NCBI RefSeq assembly: GCF_003591035.1
Contig: NZ_QYUO01000002.1
Span: 1,612,001 to 1,676,000, forward strand
Source: Noviherbaspirillum saxi
Lineage (GTDB): Bacteria > Pseudomonadota > Gammaproteobacteria > Burkholderiales > Burkholderiaceae_D
Length of the DNA: 64,000 nt
Direction: 5' to 3'
Shown: one piece after another, positions 7,506 through 17,406 of the stretch
How positions within the stretch are numbered: position 1 is the first letter of the stretch
How the letters are laid out: each line of letters opens with the position of its first letter
Notes under the pieces: generated by a model
Databases searched by the model: none
The model's input: only the letters and a program-made list of their open reading frames with translations
What the model was told of the DNA's origin: nothing
Translations under genes and position numbers: made by a program

Positions 7506-8246
7506 TCAGGACATATGTTGCCCGCCGTTGATGGCGATATTGGCGCCTGTCAGGAAAGCTGCCTCATCGGAAGCCAGATAAGCGACCAATCCGGCCACTT
7601 CTTCCGGTTTGCCAAGGCGGCCCATCGGAATCTGCGGGATGATTTTGCTTTCAAGCACTTCCGACGGAATTGCCATTACCATCTTGGTCCCGATATAGCC
7701 GGGGGAAATCGTATTGACGGTGACACCTTTACGGGCCACTTCAAGCGCCAGTGCCTTGGTGAAACCGTGCATGCCGGCCTTGGCAGCGGAATAGTTGGTC
7801 TGTCCGAACGCGCCTTTTTGTCCGTTGACCGATGAAATATTGATGACCCGGCCCCAGCCGCGATCGAGCATGCCATCGCACACCGGCTTGGTCATGTTGA
7901 AGACGGAATCAAGGTTGGTCTTCATCACCGCATCCCAATTGACCTTATCCATTTTCTTGAACGTCATGTCGCGCGTGATGCCGGCATTGTTCACCAGCAC
8001 ATCGACTGGACCGATTTCTTCGGTGATCGTTGCTATGCAGGTAACTGCCGAATCATAGTCCGATACATCGCAAGGATAGGCGCGGAACTTGTAGCCATGC
8101 GATTCCATCGAGGCCAGCCAGTCGGCAGCCTTCGTATTGCCTGGAGAATAAGTTGTGACAACCTGGTAACCGAGCGCGGCCATCTTAATGCAGATTGCCT
8201 CTCCCAGTCCGCCCATACCACCTGTAACCAATGCAACTCGTGCCAT
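7506..8246 (-). CDS. phaB: Acetoacetyl-CoA reductase (NADPH), PHB synthesis
   Basis: A 246-residue short-chain dehydrogenase. The cofactor motif TGGMGGLG (8-15) and the catalytic set Asn112, Ser138/139, Tyr152 and Lys156 (NYSAAKAG) are all present. Length and segments such as VDVLVNNAGITRD, FNMTKPVCDGML and the terminal FLTGANIAINGGQHMS are those of PhaB. The enzyme reduces acetoacetyl-CoA to (R)-3-hydroxybutyryl-CoA, the monomer for PHA synthase. The start at 8246 has GAGAGA upstream. It lies 176 bases after phaA on the same strand, so the two probably form one transcription unit, although the gap is long enough for a second promoter. Confidence 0.95.
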   Translation of the reverse strand: MARVALVTGGMGGLGEAICIKMAALGYQVVTTYSPGNTKAADWLASMESHGYKFRAYPCDVSDYDSAVTCIATITEEIGPVDVLVNNAGITRDMTFKKMDKVNWDAVMKTNLDSVFNMTKPVCDGMLDRGWGRVINISSVNGQKGAFGQTNYSAAKAGMHGFTKALALEVARKGVTVNTISPGYIGTKMVMAIPSEVLESKIIPQIPMGRLGKPEEVAGLVAYLASDEAAFLTGANIAINGGQHMS

Positions 8247-8422
8247 GTGTTCTCTCTCTTCGTTGTATGTCAGTGAAGTACTACCCAACAGCAATGCCTG
8301 TTTTACCTACCTACATATGCTTCGGCGATGCCGGCCGCCTTAACTCCGGCACCGCGTTGCAGCTCCTTTTGTCGAGCGCCGCAATCAAACTCGGCTTCGA
8401 CTAAGCGGCCAGACCGAACGCT

Positions 8423-9598
8423 TTAACGCTCTATGGCCAAGGCCACACCCATGCCGCCGCCGATACACAGACTGGCCAGACCGCGCCGCGCATCGCGTCG
8501 AATCATTTCATGAATAAGGCTGACCAGAATGCGGCAGCCGGATGCACCGATCGGATGGCCGATTGCGATGGCGCCGCCGTTGACGTTGATCTTGCTGGTA
8601 TCCCAGCCCATTTCCTTGTTGACGCCAATGGCTTGCGCGGCAAAAGCTTCGTTGATTTCCATCAGGTCCAGGTCTTCATGTGTCCAGCCGGCCTTCCGGA
8701 GGCAGAGCTGCGAAGCCGGTACCGGGCCCATGCCCATGATGGTCGGATCGACGCCGGCGGAAGCATATGCCTTGATGCGCGCAAGAGGCTTGAGCCCAAG
8801 CTGATCGGCTTTCTGCGCCGACATCATGATCACGGCCGCAGCGCCGTCATTGAGGCCCGAAGCATTGCCGGCGGTGACGGTGCCATCCTTGGCAAAAGCA
8901 GGACGCAGGCTGCCCAATGCATCCAGCGTGACGCCAGCCTTGATGAATTCGTCCGTATCGAAAACGACGGCGCCCTTTTTCGACGGGATTTCCAGCGGAA
9001 TGATTTCATCTTTGAATTTGCCGGCCTTTTGCGCCGCTTCCGCCTTGTTTTGCGAAGCGACCGCAAACTCGTCCTGCTCCTGACGCGACACGCCATATTT
9101 CTTGGCGACGTTTTCCGCGGTAATACCCATGTGGTACTGGTTATAGACATCCCACAGACCGTCGACGATCATGGTATCGATCAGCTTGGCGTCGCCCATG
9201 CGGAAGCCGTCACGGGAATTGTTCAGCACGTGAGGCGAAGCGCTCATGTTTTCCTGGCCGCCGGCGATTACGATTTCCGAGTCGCCGCACATGATGGCTT
9301 GCGCCGCCAGATGGGTAGCCTTCAGGCCGCTGCCGCATACCTTGTTGATCGTCATGCCCGGCACCATGTCTGGCAAACCGGCCTTGATAACCGCCTGGCG
9401 CGCTGGATTCTGGCCGACACCGGCGGTCAGTACCTGGCCCATGATCACTTCACTAATCATCTCGGGGGCGATGCCGCTTTTGGCGAGCAGATTCTTGATG
9501 ACATGCGCACCCAGATCGGCTGCGGCGACTTTTGCCAGCGATCCACCGAATTTACCTACGGCTGTGCGCCCCGCAGCGACGATGACGACCTCACTCAT
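8423..9598 (-). CDS. phaA: Acetyl-CoA acetyltransferase (beta-ketothiolase), PHB synthesis
   Basis: A 391-residue thiolase. The acylated Cys88 ([10 protein letters not shown]), His348 (GHPIGASG) and Cys378 (SLCIGGGMG) form the expected active site, and the NEAFAAQ segment is present. Length and sequence fit biosynthetic thiolases that condense two acetyl-CoA to acetoacetyl-CoA. The start at 9598 is preceded by GAGGAG. The neighbour phaB uses the product. An FNR/ANR-like box at 9721-9734 lies in front of the gene. It is distinct from the degradative-type thiolase at 16190. Confidence 0.95.
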   Translation of the reverse strand: MSEVVIVAAGRTAVGKFGGSLAKVAAADLGAHVIKNLLAKSGIAPEMISEVIMGQVLTAGVGQNPARQAVIKAGLPDMVPGMTINKVCGSGLKATHLAAQAIMCGDSEIVIAGGQENMSASPHVLNNSRDGFRMGDAKLIDTMIVDGLWDVYNQYHMGITAENVAKKYGVSRQEQDEFAVASQNKAEAAQKAGKFKDEIIPLEIPSKKGAVVFDTDEFIKAGVTLDALGSLRPAFAKDGTVTAGNASGLNDGAAAVIMMSAQKADQLGLKPLARIKAYASAGVDPTIMGMGPVPASQLCLRKAGWTHEDLDLMEINEAFAAQAIGVNKEMGWDTSKINVNGGAIAIGHPIGASGCRILVSLIHEMIRRDARRGLASLCIGGGMGVALAIER

Positions 9599-9692
9599 TG
9601 CAACTCCTCAATAGACTAACGTTTCTAAAAAATGCCCGGCCTGATTTCATGACGTGGCACGGCATGCGAATTGCTAAAAGATTCACGATGTC

Positions 9693-9734
9693 ATCTTATC
9701 CTTGAGATACATCATGTTGATTGATCTGGCTCAA
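9693..9734 (-). promoter_or_regulatory. FNR/ANR-like box and -10 element before phaA
   Basis: TTGA-TCTGGC-TCAA (9721-9734) matches the FNR/ANR core TTGA-N6-TCAA exactly. On the minus strand a -10-like TAAGAT (9693-9698) is centred 32 bases downstream of the box centre, the spacing of a class II FNR promoter (box near -41.5). Function is inferred. Confidence 0.6.
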
Positions 9735-9838
9735 GTGAATTCCGTCTTCGGCAACACCGCAAGTTTCCGAACGTCAACAAACACCTTGTCATGAAGTTTT
9801 CCAATATAGCAATTTTCGGGCCGTCCTTGCCAAAAAAA

Positions 9839-9867
9839 TACAGCCCATGCCGATGGCATGGGCTGTA
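9839..9867 (-). terminator. Rho-independent terminator of the chemoreceptor gene
   Basis: A perfect 13-bp stem (TACAGCCCATGCC, 9839-9851, with its complement at 9855-9867) closes a 3-base loop; on the minus strand it is followed by a T-run. It lies 47 bases after the stop of the chemoreceptor gene. Confidence 0.9.
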
Positions 9868-9913
9868 GCTGGAATTACGTTAATGAGGCATGCGAATCAT
9901 GCGCCGAATTGGT

Positions 9914-11563
9914 TCATGCACCAATTTGAAACATCGAGGTGGCTGTTGCTGCGCCCGGCAAAGCGGTATGGATGTCGGTGTCAAGTGCAGCGATATCAGG
10001 TTCATCCATGCCCTTCGTCTTGAAAACCGACACGGCGCGCGCAAGGCTGGACGCCTGGTCCTGCATACTTTGCGCAGCTGCTGCGGCTTCCTCGACCAGC
10101 GCTGCATTTTGCTGGGTCATTTCATCCATCTGGCTGATTGCGCGGTTGACTTCTTCGATGTCCCGGCTCTGTTCGGTACTTGCGGAAGTGATTTGCTGCA
10201 TGATGTTGGCGACATGCATGACGGCGGCGACAATCTCCTCCATGGTACGCCCAGCCTGATCAACCAGCTTCCCGCCGGCATCCACTTTTTCCACCGAATC
10301 GCCGATCAGGGATTTGATTTCCTTCGCCGCGTCAGCGGATCGCTGTGCCAGGCTGCGCACTTCGGCGGCAACCACCGCAAAGCCTCGTCCCTGCTCGCCG
10401 GCGCGCGCCGCTTCCACGGCAGCATTGAGCGCCAGGATATTGGTCTGAAAAGCGATACCGTCGATTACGCCGATAATGTCGACGATCCGGCGCGAACTCT
10501 CCTTGATCGAACCCATGGTGTCGACTACGCCGCTGACGATGCCGCCGCCCTTGACGGCGACTTCCGATGCCGATGTAACCAGGCGGTTGGCTTCCTGAGC
10601 ATGTTCGGCATTCTGCTTAACGGCCGAGGTCAGCTGCTCCATCGAGCCTGCCGTCTCCTGCAGGGCGCCGGCCTGAATCTCGGTGCGTGAGGACAAGTCG
10701 CTGTTTCCGACTGCGATTTCCTGCGATGCCACCGTGATCGAATCCGTCCCCAGACGCACCTCGCCAACAATACGCTGCAAGCCATCGTTCATATCGCGCA
10801 GTGCTTCGAGCAGTTCCCCGACCTCATCCTTGCCGCTTACCGTCACCCGCGAGGCGAGTTCGCCCGCAGCAACCCGCCTGGCCACTCCTACCGCTTCGCG
10901 CAATGGATGGGTAATGCTTCTGGTCAGCGTCCATGCAAGCAGGCTACCGACAGCGACGGCAATCGCGCCGATGATGAACAGGATAAATGTCAATTGACGG
11001 CCGGCATCGACAGCGGACTGCAGCACGTGGCCGGTTTCCACCTGCTGAATTGCGACCAGCTTGTTGATTTCAACCAAGGCTTTTTGATTGAGCGGGTCGA
11101 TCTGGGTAGCAATCAGCTTGATTGCGTCTTCGCTGTTGAACGCCGCGATCAGACGGATCGCTTCCTTGAAGGGTGCATCGGTCTGCTGCTCCAGTGCAGT
11201 GATATCGCCAAGAATTTTTTTCTCGGCTTCCGTGAGCCCGAGCTGGGCCAGCAGGTCGCGCGCTTCGATGAATTGCCGACGTAGCGCCCTGACCTTTTCT
11301 TCTTCTTTTTTCATTGCCGCCAGTTCGGTTTGCAAGCCGATGTTGCGCATGGCGATGCCGCCCTCCAGCAAGTTGCTCTTCACAGTATTGGCCAGTGTGC
11401 TCTTCTGATTGCTGATTTCAAGACTGGCAATCATGGCGGCACGGTTGTTACCGCTGATGGCGGTATCCGCAATCAATACCGCCATCAACATGGTGAGGAT
11501 GATACCGAAACCGGCAGCGAGTCGTGTGCCTATGCGCAGCGTGCGCAGGGTATGCAAGTTCAT
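9914..11563 (-). CDS. Methyl-accepting chemotaxis protein (Tar-like topology)
   Basis: A 549-residue transmembrane chemoreceptor. A first membrane helix (about 13-35) is followed by a periplasmic four-helix-bundle sensor (about 36-190, with a KKEEEKVRALRRQF stretch), a second helix (about 190-212), a HAMP linker with TRSITHPLREAV, and the cytoplasmic signalling domain containing the conserved hairpin EQGRGFAVVAAEVRSLAQRS. It passes ligand binding to CheA/CheW. No C-terminal receptor-methylation tether pentapeptide is visible. The start at 11563 has GGAG 8 bases upstream. The gene stands alone with its own terminator. The ligand cannot be told. Confidence 0.92.
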   Translation of the reverse strand: MNLHTLRTLRIGTRLAAGFGIILTMLMAVLIADTAISGNNRAAMIASLEISNQKSTLANTVKSNLLEGGIAMRNIGLQTELAAMKKEEEKVRALRRQFIEARDLLAQLGLTEAEKKILGDITALEQQTDAPFKEAIRLIAAFNSEDAIKLIATQIDPLNQKALVEINKLVAIQQVETGHVLQSAVDAGRQLTFILFIIGAIAVAVGSLLAWTLTRSITHPLREAVGVARRVAAGELASRVTVSGKDEVGELLEALRDMNDGLQRIVGEVRLGTDSITVASQEIAVGNSDLSSRTEIQAGALQETAGSMEQLTSAVKQNAEHAQEANRLVTSASEVAVKGGGIVSGVVDTMGSIKESSRRIVDIIGVIDGIAFQTNILALNAAVEAARAGEQGRGFAVVAAEVRSLAQRSADAAKEIKSLIGDSVEKVDAGGKLVDQAGRTMEEIVAAVMHVANIMQQITSASTEQSRDIEEVNRAISQMDEMTQQNAALVEEAAAAAQSMQDQASSLARAVSVFKTKGMDEPDIAALDTDIHTALPGAATATSMFQIGA

Positions 11564-11807
11564 GCTTTTTTCTCCGACCAGACAGTCGCATTGATGTCGA
11601 ATCCGCACAAGCGCACATTCGAAATTTCACTATAGCAACGGTTACGCCAGAGAAAGCCGGGAAAGAAACAACTTAGGACAAATAAAATTCAGGTGTGAGG
11701 CGAGGAAAGGCCGTGAATGAAAAGATTCACTGCAAGCGTATCTGTAGATTAAGAGCCGCCTCGCACAGAGACATGGAACTTGCTGCTCGACATGTCGATA
11801 GGTCGTT

Positions 11808-12632
11808 TTACAGACGACGTAAACGTTCGACCATGTCAAGCAGGCGCGGCTTGACCTCATTGAGCAAAAATTCAGGAGACAGCGTGAATGCCGGTCCGCC
11901 GCAATTGATACTAAGAATGGAGGAACCATTAGTGGGCTGAAACGCGACCGCAATCGCGTTGACATCGCGCTGCCAGTCGCCGAACGAGGTGCAACAGCCG
12001 AGACGGTGATATTCCTCGACCGACTTCATGACGCCGTCGTGGATCGTCGGCCACTTCGTTTCATCCAGTTCACGCACACGCTCCAGGATATCGTTACGCT
12101 CGGTATTGGACGTTTCCGCAAGATACGCGCGTCCCATCGCAGTCAGCGCGATGGGAATGCGTGCTCCGACGTCCAGCCGCAAGGTCAGTGCCGCCTGGCT
12201 ACGGCAGTTCTCGATGTAAATCATACTGAGGCGATCACGCATTCCCAGCGATACGGTCGCATGGGAAAATTCGGCCAGTTCCTGCATGTACGGCCGCGCA
12301 TGCTGCCTGATATCGAGCTTCGACAGCATTGCGCTGCCGAGCGCAAGACTGGCCGTGCCAAGGCGGTATTTGCCGACTTCGTCGTCGTACTGCAGGTAGC
12401 CGAGCTTGGTCAGCGTATAGGTAAGGCGAGATACGGTCGACTTCGGCAGCCGCGCACGATCCGCGAGTTCCTGGTTGCCGAGCATTTTTTCGCCCGAGCG
12501 GAAGCAGGAAAGAAGTTCAAGGCCGCGCGCCAGGGCGGTCACGAAATGCCTGTCCTCCTTGGCATTCGATTGTTTGGATTGTTTGGTTGCCGGGGCGTCG
12601 TTTTCGCCGATGTCATCCGTCATGAGCTGCAT
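11808..12632 (-). CDS. IclR-family transcriptional regulator
   Basis: A 274-residue regulator. Residues about 30-90 form the winged helix (ALARGLELLSCF, NQELADRARLPKSTVSRLTYTL); residues about 100-270 form the IclR effector domain, ending in the usual SINCGGPAF and MVERLRRL segments. The N-terminal 28 residues are a charged, Gln/Lys-rich tail. Two starts are possible, 12632 and 12623, neither with a strong ribosome site. It lies downstream of the acid-CoA ligase on the same strand and next to the dicarboxylate beta-oxidation operon; IclR-type regulators often control such operons, so it is the likely regulator of 12819-21022. Confidence 0.88.
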   Translation of the reverse strand: MQLMTDDIGENDAPATKQSKQSNAKEDRHFVTALARGLELLSCFRSGEKMLGNQELADRARLPKSTVSRLTYTLTKLGYLQYDDEVGKYRLGTASLALGSAMLSKLDIRQHARPYMQELAEFSHATVSLGMRDRLSMIYIENCRSQAALTLRLDVGARIPIALTAMGRAYLAETSNTERNDILERVRELDETKWPTIHDGVMKSVEEYHRLGCCTSFGDWQRDVNAIAVAFQPTNGSSILSINCGGPAFTLSPEFLLNEVKPRLLDMVERLRRL

Positions 12633-12818
12633 TTCCGTTTAAGCACACCTGCGCCGGCCGGCGACAGGCAGGACAGTGGCTGAATGCCGTTGCTGCGGGC
12701 AGCGCCGAGATCCGGGCCTGCCGCTCCAACGGGCTAGGGCCACCGTCGTCGTTGTATGCCGGCATTATCCGACAACTTTTGCAGCGAACGCAAAATTCGC
12801 TCCCACTTTTCCATCTCT

Positions 12819-14354
12819 TCAAATCACTTTGCGTGCTGCGCGGTCCTGCAACTCCTTTTTTAGGATCTTGCCGGTGGCTGCAGCCGGCAACTGGTCCAGC
12901 ACCACGATCTCGGAAGGCATCTTGTAGGGTGAAAGGTTGGCCTGAAGATGCACGCGCAAAGCCTGCAGGTCAATCCCCATTCCCTTTGTACATTCAATGA
13001 AGGCAACCACTTCCTCGTTGCCTTCGACCTGCCGGCCAACCACCGCCGATTGCACGACTTCCGGAAAGGCATTCAATACCTGCTCGACTTCAATCGGGTA
13101 CACATTGAAGCCCGACCGTATGATCAATTCCTTGCTGCGGCCGACGATGGAGACCGTGCCGTCCGGTTCGAGCCGGGCCAGATCGCCGGTACGCAGCCAG
13201 CCATCACTGGTGATTGCTTCCGCCGTCAGTTCCGGCGCGCGGTAATAACCCTTCATCACGTTCGGACCGCGTACCCACAGCTCGCCGACGCCTTCTGCAC
13301 TATCTTCTGCGCCCTGCACCCGGATTTCAATTCCTGGAATCGGCGGTCCGACCGAACAATCCTTGCGGGGCAAGTCCAGTCTGGTCTGGCAAATTGAAGG
13401 AGACGCTTCCGTCATGCCATATCCATTCTGCAAGCTCAAGCCGAATGTAGATTCAAATACCTGCTTGAGCGGCAAGGTCAGCGGCGCCCCGCCGGATTGT
13501 GCAACCCGAAGCGCAGGTGCTCTCAGCAACTTGCCCTCGCGCTCGCTCCATTCCAGCAGCTTGGCGTACATGGCGGGAGCGCCATGCAGGATTGTGATCC
13601 CGTCGTTTTCAAGGGCATGCGCCAATACATCCGGCTGGTAGCGCGGCACCAGATGCAATGCCGCTCCCCCCAGCAGCGAGGCCATCAGCAAGGACGACAA
13701 GCCATACACATGGGAAAGCGGCAGCACGCCGTACACCACATCCTCGGGCGCGATTTTTCTCATGCGACAGCCATTGGCCCCTATAAAGAGGAGATTGGCG
13801 TGAGTCAACATCACCGCTTTCGGTGCACCGGTGGTACCGGATGTATAGACCATCGCCGCCACCTGCCTGCTGCCGTCGGTTTCCACCGGCTCCGGCACGG
13901 CCGCTTCATTCAGCGGACCGATCATCAGTTCGCCTACGCCCGGCCAGTCGACGTTTACAGCGCCCTGCTGTATGCCGTGTGCTTTCGCCTGCGGCGATAC
14001 ATCGCTGAAGTAAAGCGCCCGGCGCGCACCGGAATGCGTAAGGAAATTCTCGATCTCGCGCGGGGAAAGACGGGCATTGACGGTGGCAGACCATGCGTCC
14101 AGCAGGCTAACCGCCAATATGCTTACCGCGAGCACGACGCAGTTCTCGCTGACCAGTAATACGCGGTCGCCGGCGCGCACGCCCGACTGCTCCAGCTCAT
14201 GTGCAACCGCTTCGACGGACGCGCCCAGGTCTCCGTATTTAATCGAGAACTTGTCATCGACCAGCGCGAGCTTACTGCCATGTTTCGCTGTCCAAGTTTC
14301 GAAGACCTTATGAATACGGCAACTTCCCTGTGCCAGATTCAGCAGGTGATCCAT
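12819..14354 (-). CDS. Acyl/aryl acid-CoA ligase (AMP-forming), PimA-like by context
   Basis: A 511-residue AMP-forming acyl-CoA synthetase. The phosphate loop VYTSGTTGAPKAVMLTH (about 170-186), the NGYGMTEASP motif, the hinge region GDLARLEPDGTVSIVGRSKELI, and the C-terminal SGFNVYPIEVEQVL and AATGKILKKEL with the catalytic Lys are present. It makes an acyl-CoA from a free acid, ATP and CoA. The start at 14354 has AAGGAG 6 bases upstream. It is divergent from a beta-oxidation operon containing glutaryl-CoA and PimC/D dehydrogenases, so the likely substrate is a medium-chain dicarboxylic acid. Substrate choice is inference. Confidence 0.85.
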   Translation of the reverse strand: MDHLLNLAQGSCRIHKVFETWTAKHGSKLALVDDKFSIKYGDLGASVEAVAHELEQSGVRAGDRVLLVSENCVVLAVSILAVSLLDAWSATVNARLSPREIENFLTHSGARRALYFSDVSPQAKAHGIQQGAVNVDWPGVGELMIGPLNEAAVPEPVETDGSRQVAAMVYTSGTTGAPKAVMLTHANLLFIGANGCRMRKIAPEDVVYGVLPLSHVYGLSSLLMASLLGGAALHLVPRYQPDVLAHALENDGITILHGAPAMYAKLLEWSEREGKLLRAPALRVAQSGGAPLTLPLKQVFESTFGLSLQNGYGMTEASPSICQTRLDLPRKDCSVGPPIPGIEIRVQGAEDSAEGVGELWVRGPNVMKGYYRAPELTAEAITSDGWLRTGDLARLEPDGTVSIVGRSKELIIRSGFNVYPIEVEQVLNAFPEVVQSAVVGRQVEGNEEVVAFIECTKGMGIDLQALRVHLQANLSPYKMPSEIVVLDQLPAAATGKILKKELQDRAARKVI

Positions 14355-14417
14355 GAAGTCTCCTTACTTAAGTGTTCATTGTCTCGATGATCCGCCATCG
14401 ATTCTGGCGCCCATTAT

Positions 14418-14497
14418 GCAGAATAATATTCCGCTATGCAGTTTATATAGTATCTATCGTCGCATAAATAAGGCTAATACAAAAGAAGTACGTACTT
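14418..14497. promoter_or_regulatory. Palindromes in the ligase / beta-oxidation divergent promoter
   Basis: GCAGAATA-A-TATTCCGC (14418-14434) is an 8-1-8 inverted repeat with one mismatch, and AAGTACGTACTT (14486-14497) is a perfect 12-bp palindrome. Both lie in the 290-base, AT-rich gap between divergent genes. They are candidate sites for the nearby IclR regulator; which one is used cannot be judged. Confidence 0.4.
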
Positions 14498-14644
14498 TGT
14501 TAAAGAGAATGATGCCTACCAATTCAAAGATCGACGTCTTGACATGGTAAAAGCAAAGCAATACAGTTCCATTTTAAGTATTATTCTTCTGCACTGCAGA
14601 ACCTTGATCAAAAATCATTGCAGCACCATCATCAGGAGCCTGGC

Positions 14645-16186
14645 ATGCAAACTGGAATGCGCCCCGAACCGACTTCCTCTGATCTGATAATCGGTCTGGT
14701 CGGATGCGGTGTAATGGGACGCGGTATCGCACAAATCGCCGTGCTATCCGGCGCCCAGGTGCGCCTTACCGATAGCCGCGAAGGTGCGTCAAGCGTTGCG
14801 CGCGACGAACTGATCGGCACCTTCAACAAGCTGGTCGAAAAAGGAAAGCTTGCCGCCGATGCGGCAGCGGCGGCCGCAGACCGCCTCCAGGCTTGCACCT
14901 CGCTCGAAGGCCTGGCTGGCTGTCATGTCGTGGTCGAGGCTATCGTTGAAGATCTGACCGCAAAGAAATCGCTGTTCGGCATCTTGGAAGGCATCGTTGC
15001 CGACGATGCGATCCTTGCGACAAACACCTCTTCGTTGCCGGTCACAGCCATCGCAGCGGGGCTGAAGCGGCCTGAACGCGTGGCCGGGTTTCATTTCTTT
15101 AATCCTGTACCGCTGATGAAGATCGTCGAAGTGATCGGCGGTTTTCTGACCGACGCGGTGGTTGTCGATTACCTGCTCGCACTTGGCAAGCGCTGGGGCC
15201 ATGCCGCCGTACGCGCCAAGGATACGCCGGGTTTCATCGTGAACCATGCCGGCCGCGGTTACAGCACCGAAGGCCTGCGCTTGCTGGCCGAGGGGGTGGC
15301 TTCGGTCCCGACGCTCGACAATATCCTGCGCGACACCGCCGGCTTCCGTCTCGGGCCCTGCGAATTGCTTGACCTGACCGGGCTGGACGTGTCACACCCG
15401 GTGATGGAGTCGATTTACCACCAGTACTACGAAGAGCCGCGTTTCCGCCCCCAGGTGCATACGCGCCAGATGCTGACCGCCGGCGCACTCGGCAAGAAAG
15501 TCGGCCATGGCTTCTATCGTTATGGCGTCGATGGCAAGAAGGAAGCAATCGCCGAAGCAGTGCAGCCGACTGCGATGCCATCGAGCGTATGGCTGAGCCA
15601 GGAACGTCCCGAACTCGCCGAACGCATCGCAGTCCTGGTTGCAGCCGCCGGCGTGCCGATGGAATCGGGTGCACGCCCCGGCGATACGGCGCTATGCATC
15701 GTCACTCCACTAGGCGAAGACGCGACCATCTGCTGCATCCGCGAAAACCTCGACGCCAGCCGCACCGTCGGCGTCGAAAGCCTGCTCGATCTGAGCCGCC
15801 GCCGCGTGGTAATGACGACACCGGCAACCAGTGCCGACGCGCTGGCAAAGGCTTGCGGCCTGTTTGGCGCAACCGGCACGCCGGTCAGCGTGATCCGCGA
15901 CAGCGCCGGCCTGGTGACGCAGCGCGTAGTCGCACATATCGTCAACATTGCCTGCGAAATCGCGCAGCACGGCATCGCCGATCCGCAAGACATCGACCGG
16001 GCCGTCACGCTGGGGCTCGGTTATCCATTGGGGCCGCTGGCCTGGGGCGACCAGATCGGCCCGAAAACCGTACTCACCATCCTGAAAAATCTTGAACAGC
16101 AGACCGGCGACAGCCGTTATCGGCCCAGCCCCTGGCTGCAGCGTCGCGCGCTGCTCGGCCTTTCACTACATCACAAGGAGATCTGA
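14645..16186 (+). CDS. 3-hydroxyacyl-CoA dehydrogenase, PaaH/PimF-type
   Basis: A 513-residue NAD-dependent enzyme. The Rossmann motif G20-x-G22-x-x-G25 (VGCGVMGRGIAQ) begins the N-terminal domain, and FHFFNPVPLMKIVEVI carries the catalytic His. A first C-terminal dimerisation domain follows (about 185-285), then a linker and a second such domain (about 410-510, VTLGLGYPLGPL), the layout of PaaH-type enzymes. There is no enoyl-CoA hydratase domain. The start at 14645 has AGGAG 6 bases upstream; an earlier ATG at 14618 lacks one. The next gene starts 3 bases after its stop, so they are cotranscribed. It oxidises the 3-hydroxyacyl-CoA step of dicarboxylate degradation. Confidence 0.9.
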   Translation: MQTGMRPEPTSSDLIIGLVGCGVMGRGIAQIAVLSGAQVRLTDSREGASSVARDELIGTFNKLVEKGKLAADAAAAAADRLQACTSLEGLAGCHVVVEAIVEDLTAKKSLFGILEGIVADDAILATNTSSLPVTAIAAGLKRPERVAGFHFFNPVPLMKIVEVIGGFLTDAVVVDYLLALGKRWGHAAVRAKDTPGFIVNHAGRGYSTEGLRLLAEGVASVPTLDNILRDTAGFRLGPCELLDLTGLDVSHPVMESIYHQYYEEPRFRPQVHTRQMLTAGALGKKVGHGFYRYGVDGKKEAIAEAVQPTAMPSSVWLSQERPELAERIAVLVAAAGVPMESGARPGDTALCIVTPLGEDATICCIRENLDASRTVGVESLLDLSRRRVVMTTPATSADALAKACGLFGATGTPVSVIRDSAGLVTQRVVAHIVNIACEIAQHGIADPQDIDRAVTLGLGYPLGPLAWGDQIGPKTVLTILKNLEQQTGDSRYRPSPWLQRRALLGLSLHHKEI

Positions 16187-16189
16187 TCC

Positions 16190-17392
16190 ATGCTCGACGC
16201 GTATATCTATGACGGGCTGCGTTCGCCCATCGGCCGCCACGGCGGCGCACTGGCCGCTGTCCGCCCGGACGACCTGGTTGCCGAAATCATGCGCGCAGTC
16301 GTCGCACGCAATCCTTGGCAGCCGGAACAGATCGAAGATGTAATCCTCGGCGATACCAATCAGGCCGGCGAAGACTCGCGCAATGTGGCGCGCAATGCAT
16401 TGCTGGCAGCGGGCCTGCCGGTAACGATAGGCGGCCAGACCGTGAACCGCCTGTGCGCCAGCGGCCTGGCCGCGATCATGGACGCAGCACGCGCGGTCAC
16501 CTGCGGCGAAGGCGAACTCTATCTGGCCGGCGGCGTTGAAAGCATGAGCCGCGCGCCTTTCGTCGTCGCCAAATCCGAGTCTGCCTTCAGCCGCGACTTC
16601 AAGGTATTCGACACCACGATAGGCGCTCGCTTTCCCAATCCGAAAGTCACCAAGGAGTATGGTGGACACACGATGCCGGAAACCGGCGACAACGTCGCCC
16701 GCGATTGCGGCATCACGCGTGAACAGGCCGATGCTTTCGCCCTCGCCTCGCAGATGAAATATCACGCCGCATTGCAAGACGGTTTCTATGCCGGCGAAAT
16801 TCATCCGATCAGCGTACCGACCGGCCGCAAGACCCCGCCGGTAATAGTCGACAAGGATGAGCATCCGCGTCCCGAAACCACTGGCGCCACGCTCGAAAAG
16901 CTCAAACCGCTGTTCGAAGGCGGCGTGGTCACCGCGGGTAATGCATCGGGCATCAATGACGGCGCGGCCGCATTGCTGATCGGCAGCCGCGCAATCGGAG
17001 AAAAGGCCGGCAAGGCGCCGATGGTGCGCATCCTGTCGGCCGCTGTCGCTGGAGTGGAGCCACGCGTAATGGGCATCGGTCCCGTGTTCGCGATTCGCAA
17101 GGCGCTGGAGCGCGCCAAGCTGACGCTGGCCGACATGGACATCATCGAAATCAACGAAGCCTTCGCCAGCCAGGTGCTCGGTTGCCTGAAGATGCTGGAC
17201 ATCGACTTCAACGATAGCCGCGTCAATCCGAACGGCGGCGCGATCGCGATCGGCCACCCGCTAGGCGCATCGGGCGCGCGTCTGGCCTTGAGCGCCAGCC
17301 GCGAACTGGCGCGCCGCAATGGCCGCTACGCCGTGGTCAGCCTGTGTATCGGCGTTGGTCAAGGCCTGGCCGTCGTCATTGAAAAAGTTTAA
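16190..17392 (+). CDS. Degradative thiolase (3-oxoadipyl/3-oxopimeloyl-CoA type)
   Basis: A 400-residue thiolase with the active-site Cys89 ([11 protein letters not shown]), the NEAFASQ segment, His in GHPLGASG and the second Cys in SLCIGVGQG. The ESMSRAPFV and [19 protein letters not shown] stretches resemble PcaF/PaaJ-type thiolases, which cleave 3-oxodicarboxyl-CoA, more than PhaA. AAGGAG lies upstream of the ATG. It sits between the hydroxyacyl-CoA dehydrogenase and glutaryl-CoA dehydrogenase genes; cleavage of 3-oxopimeloyl-CoA would yield glutaryl-CoA and acetyl-CoA, matching the neighbours. Chain-length preference is inferred from this context. Confidence 0.87.
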   Translation: MLDAYIYDGLRSPIGRHGGALAAVRPDDLVAEIMRAVVARNPWQPEQIEDVILGDTNQAGEDSRNVARNALLAAGLPVTIGGQTVNRLCASGLAAIMDAARAVTCGEGELYLAGGVESMSRAPFVVAKSESAFSRDFKVFDTTIGARFPNPKVTKEYGGHTMPETGDNVARDCGITREQADAFALASQMKYHAALQDGFYAGEIHPISVPTGRKTPPVIVDKDEHPRPETTGATLEKLKPLFEGGVVTAGNASGINDGAAALLIGSRAIGEKAGKAPMVRILSAAVAGVEPRVMGIGPVFAIRKALERAKLTLADMDIIEINEAFASQVLGCLKMLDIDFNDSRVNPNGGAIAIGHPLGASGARLALSASRELARRNGRYAVVSLCIGVGQGLAVVIEKV

Positions 17393-17406
17393 ATCCGGAG
17401 ACAGAC

